In this document: positions 15,254-24,763 of the stretch, piece by piece | Layout: each line of letters begins with the position of its first letter | Numbering within the stretch: the stretch's first letter is position 1 | From: Nonomuraea helvata | GTDB lineage: Bacteria; Actinomycetota; Actinomycetes; Streptosporangiales; Streptosporangiaceae | Length of the DNA: 64,000 nucleotides | Assembly: GCF_039535785.1 (NCBI RefSeq) | Contig: NZ_BAAAXV010000009.1 | Coordinates: 1,674,001 to 1,738,000 of the forward strand | Direction: 5' to 3' | Made by a program: the position numbers and the translations under genes | Notes under the pieces: model-generated | Database searches by the model: none | What the model was told of the DNA's origin: nothing | The model's input: only the letters and a program-made list of their open reading frames with translations

Positions 15254-18200
15254 GTGGACCGAGGGTGGGTGCGACCCCGTCCCGCCCTCGACCGGCGGCT
15301 CGACGGGGCACTTACGTACAGGCTCACCTCGCTCGTCGCAACTACAGGCTACGGGAAGTCGACCGCTCTGGCGGGTTGGAGTCAGGCCGTCGGCGCCGTG
15401 CTGCACCGGCTCGGGCCCGCCGACCGCGACCTGCCCACGCTGGCCGGAGCGGTCGCGTCGGCCCTGTCGGAGAAGGTGCCCGGTCTGCCCGCCGACCTGG
15501 TGACCGCCGCGGGGGCCCCGCTCGGTCCCGACGCCGACGAACTGGCCAGGGCGTCGGCGCTGGCGGGCGCGCTGGCAGAGGCGCTGGCCAGGCGGCTGCG
15601 GCGCGGGCTCGCCCTGGTCTTCGACGACGTCGACGCCATCGCCGGCGCGCCGGGCTCCGTCCGTTACGTGGAGACGCTGGTCCGCGCCGCACCCAGACAT
15701 CTGCACCTGGTCACCGCGTCGCGGACGCCGCTGCCGTTCCCGACCGCCCGGCTGCGTCAGGACCACGAGGTGCTCGACCTGGACGCGACGGACCTCGCGC
15801 TCACCCCGGACGAGACCGCCGCCTGGGCACACGACCGGCTGGGCGAGCAGGGCACGGCTGTCGCCGCCACGCTGCACGACGCCTGCGGCGGCTGGCCGGC
15901 CGCCGTGCGGGCCGCCCTCGACACACTGGCCCGCGAGGACCCCTCCGGCTGGCCCCGTACGGCCGCCGGCCTGGCCGCGAACTCCGCCACGCTCGAACGC
16001 CTCACGCTCGCCGCGTTCAGGGACCTGCCGCCGGCCATGCGCGAGCTGCTGCGTGCCGCCACCGTCCTGCCCGTGCTGACCGCCGAGCTGGCGGCCGCGC
16101 TCGGTGCGCCGCCCGACACGCTCGACTCGCTGACCAGCCGCGGCCTGTTCCTCGAAGCCGGCCAGGACGGCCACCGCCTGACTTCTACCAGCAGGCACGT
16201 GCTGACCAAGCACGCCCCGCTGGACAGGAACGAGGCCCACGACGTGGCGGCGGTCGCGTCCCGCTGGTACGTCGAGCGCGACCGGCCCGAGCTGGCCCTG
16301 CGCGCGGCCGTCGCGACCGAGCATGCGGGCCTGGCGGCCGCGCTCCTCGACTCGTACGGCCTGCGCCTGGCCGAGCGCGGGGACGTGCTCGCGGCACTGG
16401 AGCTGCTGCCCGAGGCCGCCAGGCACTCGCCCCCGATGGTCAAGCTGGCCGGCGTCGCCGAGCAGAACCGCGGCCACTGGACCCGCGCCCGCGAGCTGCT
16501 CGCCCAGGCCGCCGAGGGCCCGGCGTTCGACGCGTCCGTGGCCAGGCGGCTCGGCTTCATCGACCACCGGCGCGGCGAGTACGACGTCGCGCTCGCCATG
16601 TACCACAAGGGCCACAAGTACGGCTTCCCGCCCGCCGACGCCGCCATGTGCGCGGCCTCCGCCGCCTCCGTGCTCTGGCTGAAGGGCGATCGGGCAGGCT
16701 GCGCCGAGCTCGCCGACAAGGCGATGGAGCAGGCCGCCGCCTTAGGCGACCCCGGCGCCCTGGCGGAGGCCAACACGGTGCTGGCCATGCTCGCCTCCCT
16801 CGACGGCGACCGCCGCGCCAACGACGCCCACTATCTGCGCGCGCTGGAGTACGCCGAACGCGCGGGCGACATCGTCCAGCTCATCCGCATCCACGCCAAC
16901 CGTGCCTCCCGCTACCTTGACGAGGGCTCGTACGCCGAGGCCCTGGCCGAGACGGACCAGGCGGGCAGGCTGTCGGGCCTGGTGTCGTTCGCGCCCTTCG
17001 CCGCGCTCAGCGCCGCCAACCGGGCCAAGGCGCTGATCGGGCTCGGCCGCCTGGAGGAGGCCGCCACCGAGGCCGCCGCGGCGGTGGCCGGGTGGGAGGC
17101 GATCGGCTCCAGGCTGGTCACGTATGGGCTGCTCCGGCTGGCCGAGGTCCAGGCGCTGCGCGGCGACCGCGGGGCGGCGATCGCGATCTACCGCCGGATC
17201 GTCGCCGAGGCGCCGCCCGGCGATGTTCAGGTGGTGTCCAACGCGCTCAACGCGCTGGCCGAGCTCCTCGCCGACGACGACCCCGAAGAGGCCGCCAGCG
17301 TGGCCGAGCAGGCGCTCCGGCACACCGAGGGCATCGCCGGGGTGACCGCCAGGGTCTCGGCCGCCCGCGCGGCGCTGGCGGGCGGGCGGCCCGACGCCGC
17401 CAGGGCGCTGCTCGACGAGGCCGAACCGGTCGCGGTCAGCCGCAGGGACCACGTCGCGCAGGCCGCCGTCGCCGAGCTGCGGGCCGAGCTGGACGGCGAC
17501 GCCCGGCTGGCCGACGAGGCGGTACGCAGGTGGAGCATGCTGGGCGACCCGATCGGGCAGGCCAGGGCCGAGCTGGTCAGGGCCGCTCTGACCGACCCGG
17601 CGACCGGCGGCGGGGTGGCCGCGAGGGTGCGCGAGCGCATGCACGCGATCGGCTGCCGGGCGCTCGACCACCGGATCGACGCGCTGATCGTGCGGTCCGC
17701 TCCCGCGCCGGGCGCCCGAGTGGTCGTCGAGACCATGGGCACGTTCCGGGTGCTGCGCGGCGGCGTGCCGGTCCCCCGTACGGCCTGGCAGTCGCGCAAG
17801 GCCCGTGACCTGCTGAAGATCCTCGTCAGCCGCAGGGGGAGCGGGACCGCCAGGGAGCGGCTGGTCGAGATCCTCTGGCCGGATCAGGAGGGCGAGGCGG
17901 TCGGGCTGCGGCGGCTGAACGTCATGGTCTCCACGCTGCGCGCGGTGCTGGATCCGGCGCACGAGAGGCCGGCGGACGAGATCGTGGTCTCGGATGAGGG
18001 CACGTTGCGGCTGGACCTGTCGAACGTCGACGTCGATGTCGAGATATTTCTGGATCTGGTGGCTGAGGCCGTACGGCTCGATCAGGCAGGGCGTACGGCC
18101 GAGGCGCTGGAGCGGTGGGCGGCGGCCGAGAGCGCGTACGGCGGAGAGTTCTGCGAGGAGGACCCGTACGCGGACTGGGCCGTGGGGCTGCGCGAGCAGG

Positions 18201-18448
18201 CCCGGCTGGCCTACACGCAGGCGGCGGCCAGGCTCGCCACGGCGCGCGCGGAGGAGCGGCGCTACGACGAGGCCGCACGCTACTGGCTGCGCCTGCTGGA
18301 ACGGGACCGTTACGACGAGCGCGCCCACCTCGGCCTGGTGCGCGTGCTCGACCGGGCGGGCCGCCGCGGCGACGCGCGGCGGCGCTATCACCTCTATGCG
18401 GAACGCATGCGCGAGCTGGAGGTCGAGCCCGCCCCGTACCCCGCCTGA
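15254..18448 (+). CDS. Large BTAD-domain ATPase transcriptional regulator
   Basis: The 1064-residue protein has an N-terminal STAND-type ATPase with Walker A ATTGYGKST (~30-38) and Walker B ALVFDDVDAI (~120). A long helical TPR-rich middle (residues ~330-800) follows. The C-terminal winged helix (TMGTFRVLRGGVPVPRTAWQ, LLKILVSRR) then runs into the bacterial transcriptional activator domain (~910-1060). This order (ATPase, TPR, OmpR-type wHTH, BTAD) marks large pathway-type regulators related to SARPs. The GTG at 15254 has only a weak upstream purine run. It is followed co-directionally by a 53-codon ORF and a LAL regulator, suggesting one regulatory locus. The target genes are not evident. 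Confidence 0.88.
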   Translation: MDRGWVRPRPALDRRLDGALTYRLTSLVATTGYGKSTALAGWSQAVGAVLHRLGPADRDLPTLAGAVASALSEKVPGLPADLVTAAGAPLGPDADELARASALAGALAEALARRLRRGLALVFDDVDAIAGAPGSVRYVETLVRAAPRHLHLVTASRTPLPFPTARLRQDHEVLDLDATDLALTPDETAAWAHDRLGEQGTAVAATLHDACGGWPAAVRAALDTLAREDPSGWPRTAAGLAANSATLERLTLAAFRDLPPAMRELLRAATVLPVLTAELAAALGAPPDTLDSLTSRGLFLEAGQDGHRLTSTSRHVLTKHAPLDRNEAHDVAAVASRWYVERDRPELALRAAVATEHAGLAAALLDSYGLRLAERGDVLAALELLPEAARHSPPMVKLAGVAEQNRGHWTRARELLAQAAEGPAFDASVARRLGFIDHRRGEYDVALAMYHKGHKYGFPPADAAMCAASAASVLWLKGDRAGCAELADKAMEQAAALGDPGALAEANTVLAMLASLDGDRRANDAHYLRALEYAERAGDIVQLIRIHANRASRYLDEGSYAEALAETDQAGRLSGLVSFAPFAALSAANRAKALIGLGRLEEAATEAAAAVAGWEAIGSRLVTYGLLRLAEVQALRGDRGAAIAIYRRIVAEAPPGDVQVVSNALNALAELLADDDPEEAASVAEQALRHTEGIAGVTARVSAARAALAGGRPDAARALLDEAEPVAVSRRDHVAQAAVAELRAELDGDARLADEAVRRWSMLGDPIGQARAELVRAALTDPATGGGVAARVRERMHAIGCRALDHRIDALIVRSAPAPGARVVVETMGTFRVLRGGVPVPRTAWQSRKARDLLKILVSRRGSGTARERLVEILWPDQEGEAVGLRRLNVMVSTLRAVLDPAHERPADEIVVSDEGTLRLDLSNVDVDVEIFLDLVAEAVRLDQAGRTAEALERWAAAESAYGGEFCEEDPYADWAVGLREQARLAYTQAAARLATARAEERRYDEAARYWLRLLERDRYDERAHLGLVRVLDRAGRRGDARRRYHLYAERMRELEVEPAPYPA

Positions 18449-18483
18449 ACCAGACCTGAACCGGGCGGCGAGATGGTTTCCAG

Positions 18484-18645
18484 ATGAGAACGGTCATCGT
18501 CCGGCTGGTCGAGCCCGAGCAATCGGGCGGCCAGCTCCGCGGGCTGCTCGAAGAGGTGGGGGGCGAGGCGGTGCCGTTCGTCGGCACGGACGCGCTCATG
18601 GAGCTGCTGCGTACCGCCGCCGGTTTGAAGCGGGATTCGGCCTGA
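18484..18645 (+). CDS. Small conserved-looking protein (53 aa)
   Basis: ATG 18484 to TGA 18643-18645 encodes 53 residues starting MRTVIVRLVEPE, with GQLRGLLEEVGGEAVPFVGT in the middle. Nearly every third base is G or C, as in the flanking real genes, and the frame fills the gap between the BTAD and LAL regulators exactly. No signal peptide or membrane helix is present. The alternating hydrophobic start suggests a beta-alpha mini-domain. Function unknown; the position suggests a partner or modulator of one of the two big regulators. Confidence 0.65.
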   Translation: MRTVIVRLVEPEQSGGQLRGLLEEVGGEAVPFVGTDALMELLRTAAGLKRDSA

Positions 18646-18693
18646 ACCATCCCCAAACCTCCGTCCCGACGATGGGTGTCGAGAGGAGGCGCG

Positions 18694-21297
18694 ATGAGCG
18701 AGCAGGGGAGCGGTTGGCCGTTCGTCGGGCGAGGGGAGCCGCTGGCGGCCGTGCGCGGGGCGGTGCGGTCGGGAGCGGGCATGATGATCGCCGGCGCGGC
18801 CGGGGTCGGTAAGAGCAGACTGGCGGCGGAGGCGCTGGCCGGAATGCCGGGGTACGTGGTGGTGCGGGCGCTGGGCACGGAGACCGCGTCGATGATCCCG
18901 TTCGGCGCGTTCGCGCACGTGCTGACGGGGCCGCCGGAAGGCGGCGAGAACCTGCTGCACTGGGCGGCCCGCCACCTGCGCGACCGCGCGCGGCGGAGCG
19001 AGCTGCTGGTGAGCGTGGACGACGCGCACCGGCTGGACCCGGCCTCGGCGGCGCTGGTGCACTACCTGGTGGAGAGCGGCACGGCACGCGTCGTGGTGAC
19101 CGTACGTTCCGGCGAGCCGCAGCCGGCCCCCGTGGCCGCGCTGTGGAAGGACGAGCTGCTCGACAGGATCGAGCTGCCGCCGCTGACCGGGAACGAGGTC
19201 GGGCAGGTGCTCGCGGGCGCGCTCGGCGGCGAGGTGGCCGCGGAGACCGTACGTCATCTCGCGCGGGTCAGCGAGGGGAACGTGCTCTACCTGCGCGAGG
19301 TCGTGCAGGCGGGGCTGGGCAGCGGCTGCCTGGCCGAACGGGACGGCCAGTGGCGCTGGCGGGGTGAGCTGTCGATGACGACCCGGCTGCGCGAGCTTGT
19401 CGGCGAGCGGATCGGCCATCTCGACGAGGACGAGCGCGAGGTGCTGGAGCTGGTGGCGTTCGGGGAGCCGCTGGGCACGGAGCTGCTGGCGTCGCTGACC
19501 TCGTCCCGGGCGGTCGAGCGGGTCGAGGACCGCGGCCTGATCGTCGCCGTGGACGACGGCAGGCGCGAGCAGCTGCGGCTCGGCCACCCCCTCTACGGCG
19601 AGGTGGTACGCGGCGGCTGCGGCACGTTGCGGACGCGGCGGCGGCTGCGCATGCTGGCCGACGCGCTGGAGGCCAGCGGGCTGCGGCGGCGCGAGGACGA
19701 GCTGCGGGCGGCCGTGTGGCGGCTGGACAGCGGTTCGGCCACCGCCCCGGAGAGGCTCGTGTCGGCCGCCCGGCTGGCCTGGGGCAGGCAGGACCCCCGG
19801 CTGGCCGAACGCCTGGCACGGGCCGCGATCGAGGCGGGGGCGGGCGTGGCTGCGGTCGCGCTGCTCGGCGAGGTGCTCATGGTGCTGGGTGACGCGGACT
19901 CGGCGCTGGCGACGCTGCGGCGCGCGGCACGCGACGCGGTCACCGAGGCCGACCGTGCCCAGTACGCCTTCAGCCTGGGGATCAATCTGGCGTGGGCGGG
20001 CGCGGACGCCGAGGCGTGCGAGGTGCTCGACGCGGCCGCGCGCACGCTGACCGAGCCTGCCTGGCTCCAGGAGGCCCACGTGTACCGGGCCGTGGCCGAC
20101 TGCTTCGCCGGCCGGCTGACCGGGGCGGCGCGGTCGCTGGCGCGGTCCCGTACGTTCGGGCCGATGACGGTGCGCGCCGAGGCGCACGCGGCGTCCATGG
20201 AGGCGTGGGTCGCGGGGTACTCGGGGCGTGCCGAGGCCGGCCTGGCCATCGCCGAGCGGACGCTGGGCGGGCTGGAGAGCTGGCGGGACGAGGCGCCGCA
20301 CGCGCTGCCGAGCTTCCTGGACGCGCTCTGTGCCGCGCAGGCGTTCTCCGGGCGGCTGGACGCGGCGGCCAGGACCGCGGAGCAGGGGATGGAGCTGCCC
20401 GCGGCGGAGCTGTCGGTGTCGGGGTTCGCGGCCCACCGGGCGATGGTCAGCCGGTTGCGCGGCGATGTCGCGGGCGCGCTGCGCTGGTGCGGGGACGACC
20501 TGGCCAGGATGCCCGCCCGGGAGCCGTACCTGGGGCGGGTGCTGGCCGAGCAGGCGCACGCGCTGGCGCTGCTGGGCCGGACGGCGCAGGCTCGGGAGGT
20601 GCTGGCGGAGGCCTCGGCGGCGGCGTCCAGGTGGGCGTTCACCCGGCAGCACGCGATGCAGGCCGCGGTGTGGGTGGCCGCGGCGGACGGCGACCTGGAC
20701 GGGGCGGTACGGCTCTGTCTGGAAGCCGCGGAGCACGCGGAGCGGCACGAACTGTACGGGAGCCTGATGTTCGCGCTGCACGACCTGGCGCGGCTGGGAG
20801 CTCCGGCGGCGGACCACCTGCCCTCGTCGGCGGACCGGCTGTCCTCGCTGGCGGACCGGGTGGACGGGCCCTTGCCCGGTCTCCTGTCGAGGCACGCGCG
20901 TGCCGTCGGCGATCCGGCTTCGCTGCGGGCGGTGGCCGGGGAGTTCGAGCGGTCGGGGATGCTGCTGTACGCGGCCGAGGCCACGGCGCAGGAGGCGGCG
21001 GCGTACCGCGACGAGGGCCGCGGCACCCTGGCCAGGGGCGCGCAGACCAGGGCGTGGGCGCTGGCCAAGCGCTGCCCGGGCGTGACGACCCCGGCGCTGG
21101 TGGAGCTGGCCACGCCCGAGCTCACGCCACGCCAGCGGGAGATCGTGCAGCTCGCGGCGGCCGGCCTGACGAACCGGCAGATCGCCGACCGGCTGACGCT
21201 GTCCACGCGCACGGCGGCCAATCACCTGCAGGCGGCGTACGACAAGCTGGGGGTGAACGACCGCACGCAGGTGGGCCGGCTCCTGGCGTCGCTCTAG
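18694..21297 (+). CDS. LuxR-family LAL regulator
   Basis: ATG 18694 is preceded by GAGGAGG and gives 867 residues. An N-terminal ATPase carries Walker A IAGAAGVGKSRL (~30-40) and Walker B LLVSVDDAH (~105). A long TPR-like middle precedes a C-terminal LuxR HTH (ELTPRQREIVQLAAAGLTNR and the following QIADRL). The size and order are those of large ATP-binding LuxR (LAL/MalT-like) activators, which need ATP and an inducer to bind DNA. The gene's TAG shares a CTAG with the convergent stop of the next gene. Confidence 0.9.
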   Translation: MSEQGSGWPFVGRGEPLAAVRGAVRSGAGMMIAGAAGVGKSRLAAEALAGMPGYVVVRALGTETASMIPFGAFAHVLTGPPEGGENLLHWAARHLRDRARRSELLVSVDDAHRLDPASAALVHYLVESGTARVVVTVRSGEPQPAPVAALWKDELLDRIELPPLTGNEVGQVLAGALGGEVAAETVRHLARVSEGNVLYLREVVQAGLGSGCLAERDGQWRWRGELSMTTRLRELVGERIGHLDEDEREVLELVAFGEPLGTELLASLTSSRAVERVEDRGLIVAVDDGRREQLRLGHPLYGEVVRGGCGTLRTRRRLRMLADALEASGLRRREDELRAAVWRLDSGSATAPERLVSAARLAWGRQDPRLAERLARAAIEAGAGVAAVALLGEVLMVLGDADSALATLRRAARDAVTEADRAQYAFSLGINLAWAGADAEACEVLDAAARTLTEPAWLQEAHVYRAVADCFAGRLTGAARSLARSRTFGPMTVRAEAHAASMEAWVAGYSGRAEAGLAIAERTLGGLESWRDEAPHALPSFLDALCAAQAFSGRLDAAARTAEQGMELPAAELSVSGFAAHRAMVSRLRGDVAGALRWCGDDLARMPAREPYLGRVLAEQAHALALLGRTAQAREVLAEASAAASRWAFTRQHAMQAAVWVAAADGDLDGAVRLCLEAAEHAERHELYGSLMFALHDLARLGAPAADHLPSSADRLSSLADRVDGPLPGLLSRHARAVGDPASLRAVAGEFERSGMLLYAAEATAQEAAAYRDEGRGTLARGAQTRAWALAKRCPGVTTPALVELATPELTPRQREIVQLAAAGLTNRQIADRLTLSTRTAANHLQAAYDKLGVNDRTQVGRLLASL

Positions 21298-22013
21298 ATG
21301 AGCTTCAGCAGGCCGTCGTACAGGGTCTGCCGCTCGTCCTCGGAGAGGATCTCGTACGGCGCGGCGGCCCGCAGGTTGGTGTCCGCCTCGATCCGGGCAC
21401 GGACGGGCCCGTCCCGCAGGCCGACGATCCCGGCCGCGGACAGGCCCTCCGCCTGCCAGGCCACGGCATGCGCGTCGGCGCGGTGATACCGGAGCGCGGC
21501 GAGCCGGTTGAACAGCAGCACGCCGGGGGCGGCTCCGGCGGGCTCATAGGGAGGCGCCATCAGCGCCAGGGCGCCTCCTGGCACGCGTTCGGCATGATCG
21601 AGCACCCGGCCCGTGAGCCCGGCCAGCTTGGCCAGGTCGTGCCCGGCCCAGATCCGCTCGGCCACGGCGCCGTGCACCTCGTACAGGCGCCGGATGAACT
21701 CCAGCCCCGCCGTCGTCGCCCGCAGCACCCCGTCACCGTCCTCGGCCAGGGTGCCCTCGCGGAGGTGCTCCTGGATGCCGGGCTCGCGCCCGCCGGCGTC
21801 CCCGTACCGGTAGATCGTGGCGAGGTCGGTCCGGGTCAGTGAGCGGAGCGGCAGTGTGAACCGCAGGTCGGACAGGAATCCAAGGCTCACACCGGAGGAC
21901 TCGGACAGTTCGGTGACCGCTCTGCGAGCCGAGGCATGCACGTTGACGTGGGCCGCGTCGATGACGGGCGCGATCGCCGCCGCATATTCCGACAATTCCC
22001 GAATTTTCGGCAT
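21294..22013 (-). CDS. SCO6745-like winged-helix family protein
   Basis: The 239-residue protein resembles the actinomycete SCO6745 family. A helical N-terminus contains HASARRAVTELSESSGVSLG. The TIYRYGD and LRATTAGLEFIRRLYEVHG segments follow, then the C-terminal RYHRADAHAVAWQAEGLSAA motif typical of that family. These proteins look like helix-turn-helix regulators but their ligands are unknown. No membrane segment is present. It converges on the LAL gene with a shared CTAG stop. Confidence 0.65.
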   Translation of the reverse strand: MPKIRELSEYAAAIAPVIDAAHVNVHASARRAVTELSESSGVSLGFLSDLRFTLPLRSLTRTDLATIYRYGDAGGREPGIQEHLREGTLAEDGDGVLRATTAGLEFIRRLYEVHGAVAERIWAGHDLAKLAGLTGRVLDHAERVPGGALALMAPPYEPAGAAPGVLLFNRLAALRYHRADAHAVAWQAEGLSAAGIVGLRDGPVRARIEADTNLRAAAPYEILSEDERQTLYDGLLKLI

Positions 22014-22084
22014 CGGCCGCCATTATGGTCTATCCGCCTTCGCCTGGCGGGACGTGACGGCGGTTCGCCGGTAATGTCGGCGAC

Positions 22085-22543
22085 ATGTACTCGACGCGGG
22101 TTTCTCAGTACGTGAACGCGCCGCGTTCGGACGTCTACCAGGCGCTCGTGGACGCGGACGCGATCGCGAAATGGCGGGTGCCGACGGGTATGAGCAGCCA
22201 GGTCCACGAGTTCGACGCGCGCGAAGGCGGCTCGTTCCGGGTCTCGCTCACCTACGACGCGCCGGGACCGGCCGGCAAGTCGGGATCGCACACCGACACC
22301 TACCACGGCCACTTCGCGGAGCTCGTTCCGGGCGAGCGGGTGGTCGAGGTGTTCGAGTTCGAGACAGCGGATCCCGCGCTGGGCGGGACCATGACGATGA
22401 CGACGACGCTCACCGACGCCGACGGCGGCACCGAGGTCGTCATCGTGCACGACGGGATCCCTGACGTCGTCCCTGCCGCCGACAACGAGAGCGGCACGCG
22501 GATGGCACTGGCGAACCTGGCCGCGCTCGTCGAGGCTGAATGA
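22085..22543 (+). CDS. SRPBCC/AHSA1-domain protein
   Basis: A 152-residue single-domain START-like protein. The segment VSQYVNAPRSDVYQALVDAD followed by AIAKWRVPTG is the AHSA1 signature (cavity-forming strand and helix), with GGSFRVSLTY and GTMTMTTTLTDADGGTEVVI as later strands. The fold binds small hydrophobic ligands. Members near regulators often act as stress or polyketide-related accessory proteins, but none is predicted here. ATG 22085; the start follows a short intergenic region divergent from the SCO6745-like gene. Confidence 0.82.
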   Translation: MYSTRVSQYVNAPRSDVYQALVDADAIAKWRVPTGMSSQVHEFDAREGGSFRVSLTYDAPGPAGKSGSHTDTYHGHFAELVPGERVVEVFEFETADPALGGTMTMTTTLTDADGGTEVVIVHDGIPDVVPAADNESGTRMALANLAALVEAE

Positions 22544-22643
22544 CTTCAGCCGTCGCCACCGCGGGATTCTCCGCCTTTCACGGCCCAGGCCCTGAATTTG
22601 CCGAACGGCCATTGCGTAGATCAAGCAGCGGCGTGCGGACGCC

Positions 22644-22913
22644 TCACCGCTTGGACGTCGTCGCCTTTGGCGACGGGCTGGCGGTGGGCGAGGCCGAGGT
22701 AGGGGTGATGGAGACGGTCGCGGCCGGCGAGGCCTTGTTCGGCGTGTCGACGGAGGTGAGCCATAGCCCTCCGGCCACGGCGATCACCATCGTCACGACG
22801 ACGGCGGCGGTGCCGTACCAGAGCCTTCGTCTCAGACGTCTGCGGTGCTCCTGCCGCACCGCTTCTTCGCGCCGCAGGGCGGCGCGCCTACGCTTCACCT
22901 TCCGCTGTGACAT
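22644..22913 (-). CDS. Small basic membrane protein
   Basis: An 89-residue protein from ATG 22913 (GGGAG upstream). A very basic cytosolic segment (MSQRKVKRRRAALRREEA) is followed by one hydrophobic helix (WYGTAAVVVTMVIAVAGGLW) and a Thr/Ser/Pro-rich tail outside (ASPTASPSPKATTSKR). This is an N-in single-pass topology. No family is recognised; similar proteins are common in actinomycete genomes and have no known role. Confidence 0.6.
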   Translation of the reverse strand: MSQRKVKRRRAALRREEAVRQEHRRRLRRRLWYGTAAVVVTMVIAVAGGLWLTSVDTPNKASPAATVSITPTSASPTASPSPKATTSKR

Positions 22914-22989
22914 GGCAGCTCCCGGAATCTCTTTGGGCGTCACCATAAAAGGTCGGGCATAACACCGATCTAAGATCCGCGAGCCAGGA

Positions 22990-23898
22990 TCAGGCGGCGG
23001 CGGCCTCGAGCTCCCGGCGCGGGGTGAGGCGGTTGCGCACCCAGCTCACGGCGGCAGCGGCGGGCCAGAGCCGGGAGGCCAGGTTACGCGTGTCGATACC
23101 GATCCGGGTGGCCGGGACCATCAGCGCGGCCGCCGCCGCGACGTTGTCCTGTCTGGGGCCGACGAGGGTACGGTGCGCGGCCTCGTAGCGGGCGAAGGCC
23201 GCCTGGGGATCGGCGGGCGTGGCCGCCAGTTCCTCGGCCAGGGTGTGGGCGCCGGCCATGGCCAGCGTGGAGCCGTCGCCGAACAGCGACACCGACGAGG
23301 CGGCGTCGCCCAGCAGCGCCACGCGCCCGTCGTGCCAGCGGTCGATGCGCACCTGGCTGACCGAGTCGAACCACAGATCCTCGGCGCTCCGTGCCCGCTC
23401 CAGCAGCTCCGGCACCTGCCAGCCGGCGTCGGCGTACGCGTCGGCGAGGATGCGCCTGTGCTGCTCGGTGTCGCGGTGGTCGAAGCCTTCGACGGCCGGG
23501 GCGCGGAAGATGAAGGCGGCCAGGGCGCGGCCACGGACCGGATGGATGGCGACCATGCGGCCGGGAGAGTTGTGGATGACCACCTCGCTCTGCTGTTCGG
23601 CCGGGCCGTCCAGCGGCATGGTGGCGACGTAGAGGCCCATGTGGCGGACGAAGGCGCTCTCGGGGCCGAAGGCCAGCCGGCGCGTCATCGAGTGCAGCCC
23701 GTCGGCGCCGATCACCAGGTCGAACCGGCGCGGCGCGGCCTGGTCGAAAATGACCTCGACGCCGGTCTCGTCCTGGCGGATGGCGGTCATGGTGTCGCCG
23801 AACAGGTACTCGGCCGAGTCGCGGCCGGCCTCGTACAGGATGGCAGCCAGGTCGGTACGCGTCACCTCGACCTCGCGACTGCCGCCGGCCCGCTGCAT
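22990..23898 (-). pseudogene. FAD-dependent monooxygenase, N-terminus missing
   Basis: The 302-codon frame keeps the middle and end of a PHBH-type flavoprotein monooxygenase: DLVIGADGLHSMTRRLAFG (the DG motif) and RVALLGDAASSVSLFGDG (the GD motif that contacts FAD ribose). The first ~90-100 residues with the GxGxxG dinucleotide fold are absent. An in-frame stop lies about 20 codons before the ATG, and only ~90 bp separate it from the divergent TetR gene. The missing part is therefore deleted, not frameshifted. Without the FAD-binding fold it should be inactive. The intact parent gene was probably controlled by the adjacent TetR. Confidence 0.7.
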
Positions 23899-23979
23899 GG
23901 CACGGGTGTTGACGTGCTCCTCTCGTCTCGGTGACGGCTCTCAACTTATGACTGATTATGAAAATTCGTCAACTACTTC

Positions 23980-23992
23980 TTATGTGTCATAA
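23980..23992. promoter_or_regulatory. Probable TetR operator
   Basis: TTATG-TGT-CATAA is a perfect 5-bp inverted repeat ending on the first base of the TetR ATG. Two TTATGA copies also lie at 23946-23951 and 23956-23961 in the same AT-rich gap between the divergent genes. Confidence 0.45.
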
Positions 23993-24711
23993 TGCTGAGT
24001 GTGAGCGAACGACTCCGAGACCCGCGCCAGCGGGCCGAACGCGCGAAGCGGATCCTCGATGTGGCCGCCGACCTGCTCCTGCTCCACGGCTACCGGCGGG
24101 TGACGATCGACGACGTGGCCGCCCGGGCCGGCATCGGCAAGGGCACCGTCTACCTGCACTGGAAGACGCGGGAGCAGTTGTTCGGGGCCGTTCTCACGCG
24201 CGAGGTCGGCTCGGCGATCGATCAGGTACGGCAGGTGCTGGCCGACGACCCCCAGGCATGCCGGCTGCACCGCTTCGCCCGCGCCTACTTCCTGGCCATC
24301 GCCTCCAGGCGGCTGCTGCTGGGCTTCCTCCTCGCCGATCCCGAGCTGCTCGGCAAGCTCACCGGCTCCCCCGACCGCGAGGAGCGGCACGTCAAGATGG
24401 CGCGCGGCTATCTGGAGCTGCTCGCCGAGCACGGCCTGCTCCGCGACGACCTGGGCCTGGACCAGCTCGGCTACGCCTACCAGGCGACCTTCGAGGGTTT
24501 CCTGCGAGCGGAGGGCGGCGCCCCTGAGGACGGGCGCGAGCAGCGGGCCGACCTGCTCGCCGGCACGGTGCTGCGGGCGTTCGAGAGCGAGGCGGCTCCC
24601 TCCGACGCCGCGCTGCGCGATCTCGCCACCGCCGTCGCCACCCTCCTCGGTGACGTGGTCGACGCCGACCGCGCCGAGGCCGGCATCCCGGAGACGGCAG
24701 GCGACGCCTGA
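23992..24711 (+). CDS. TetR-family regulator
   Basis: The 239-residue protein has an N-terminal TetR HTH at about residues 15-62 (AKRILDVAADLLLLHGYRRV, TIDDVAARAGIGKGTVYLHW), followed by an all-helical ligand-binding part. ATG 23992 is used; a GTG nine bases later (MSERLRDPR) is an equally plausible leaderless start. It is divergent from the truncated monooxygenase, with TTATG-type palindromes in between, so it likely repressed that gene and itself. Confidence 0.88.
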   Translation: MLSVSERLRDPRQRAERAKRILDVAADLLLLHGYRRVTIDDVAARAGIGKGTVYLHWKTREQLFGAVLTREVGSAIDQVRQVLADDPQACRLHRFARAYFLAIASRRLLLGFLLADPELLGKLTGSPDREERHVKMARGYLELLAEHGLLRDDLGLDQLGYAYQATFEGFLRAEGGAPEDGREQRADLLAGTVLRAFESEAAPSDAALRDLATAVATLLGDVVDADRAEAGIPETAGDA

Positions 24712-24763
24712 GGGCCGAGGCCGGCATCCCCGACCCGTCAGGCGACGCTTGAGGCCACGCCGG

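Noticed and set aside
14624..16615. Minus-strand 663-codon frame running past the Usp gene
   Set aside because: Only the part from 15142 down is the universal stress protein with an AGGAGG site; the rest is the shadow of the BTAD gene.
18394..21225. Minus-strand 943-codon frame
   Set aside because: It is the antisense of the LAL gene; composition is Arg/Gln/Pro/His-rich and no motif is present.
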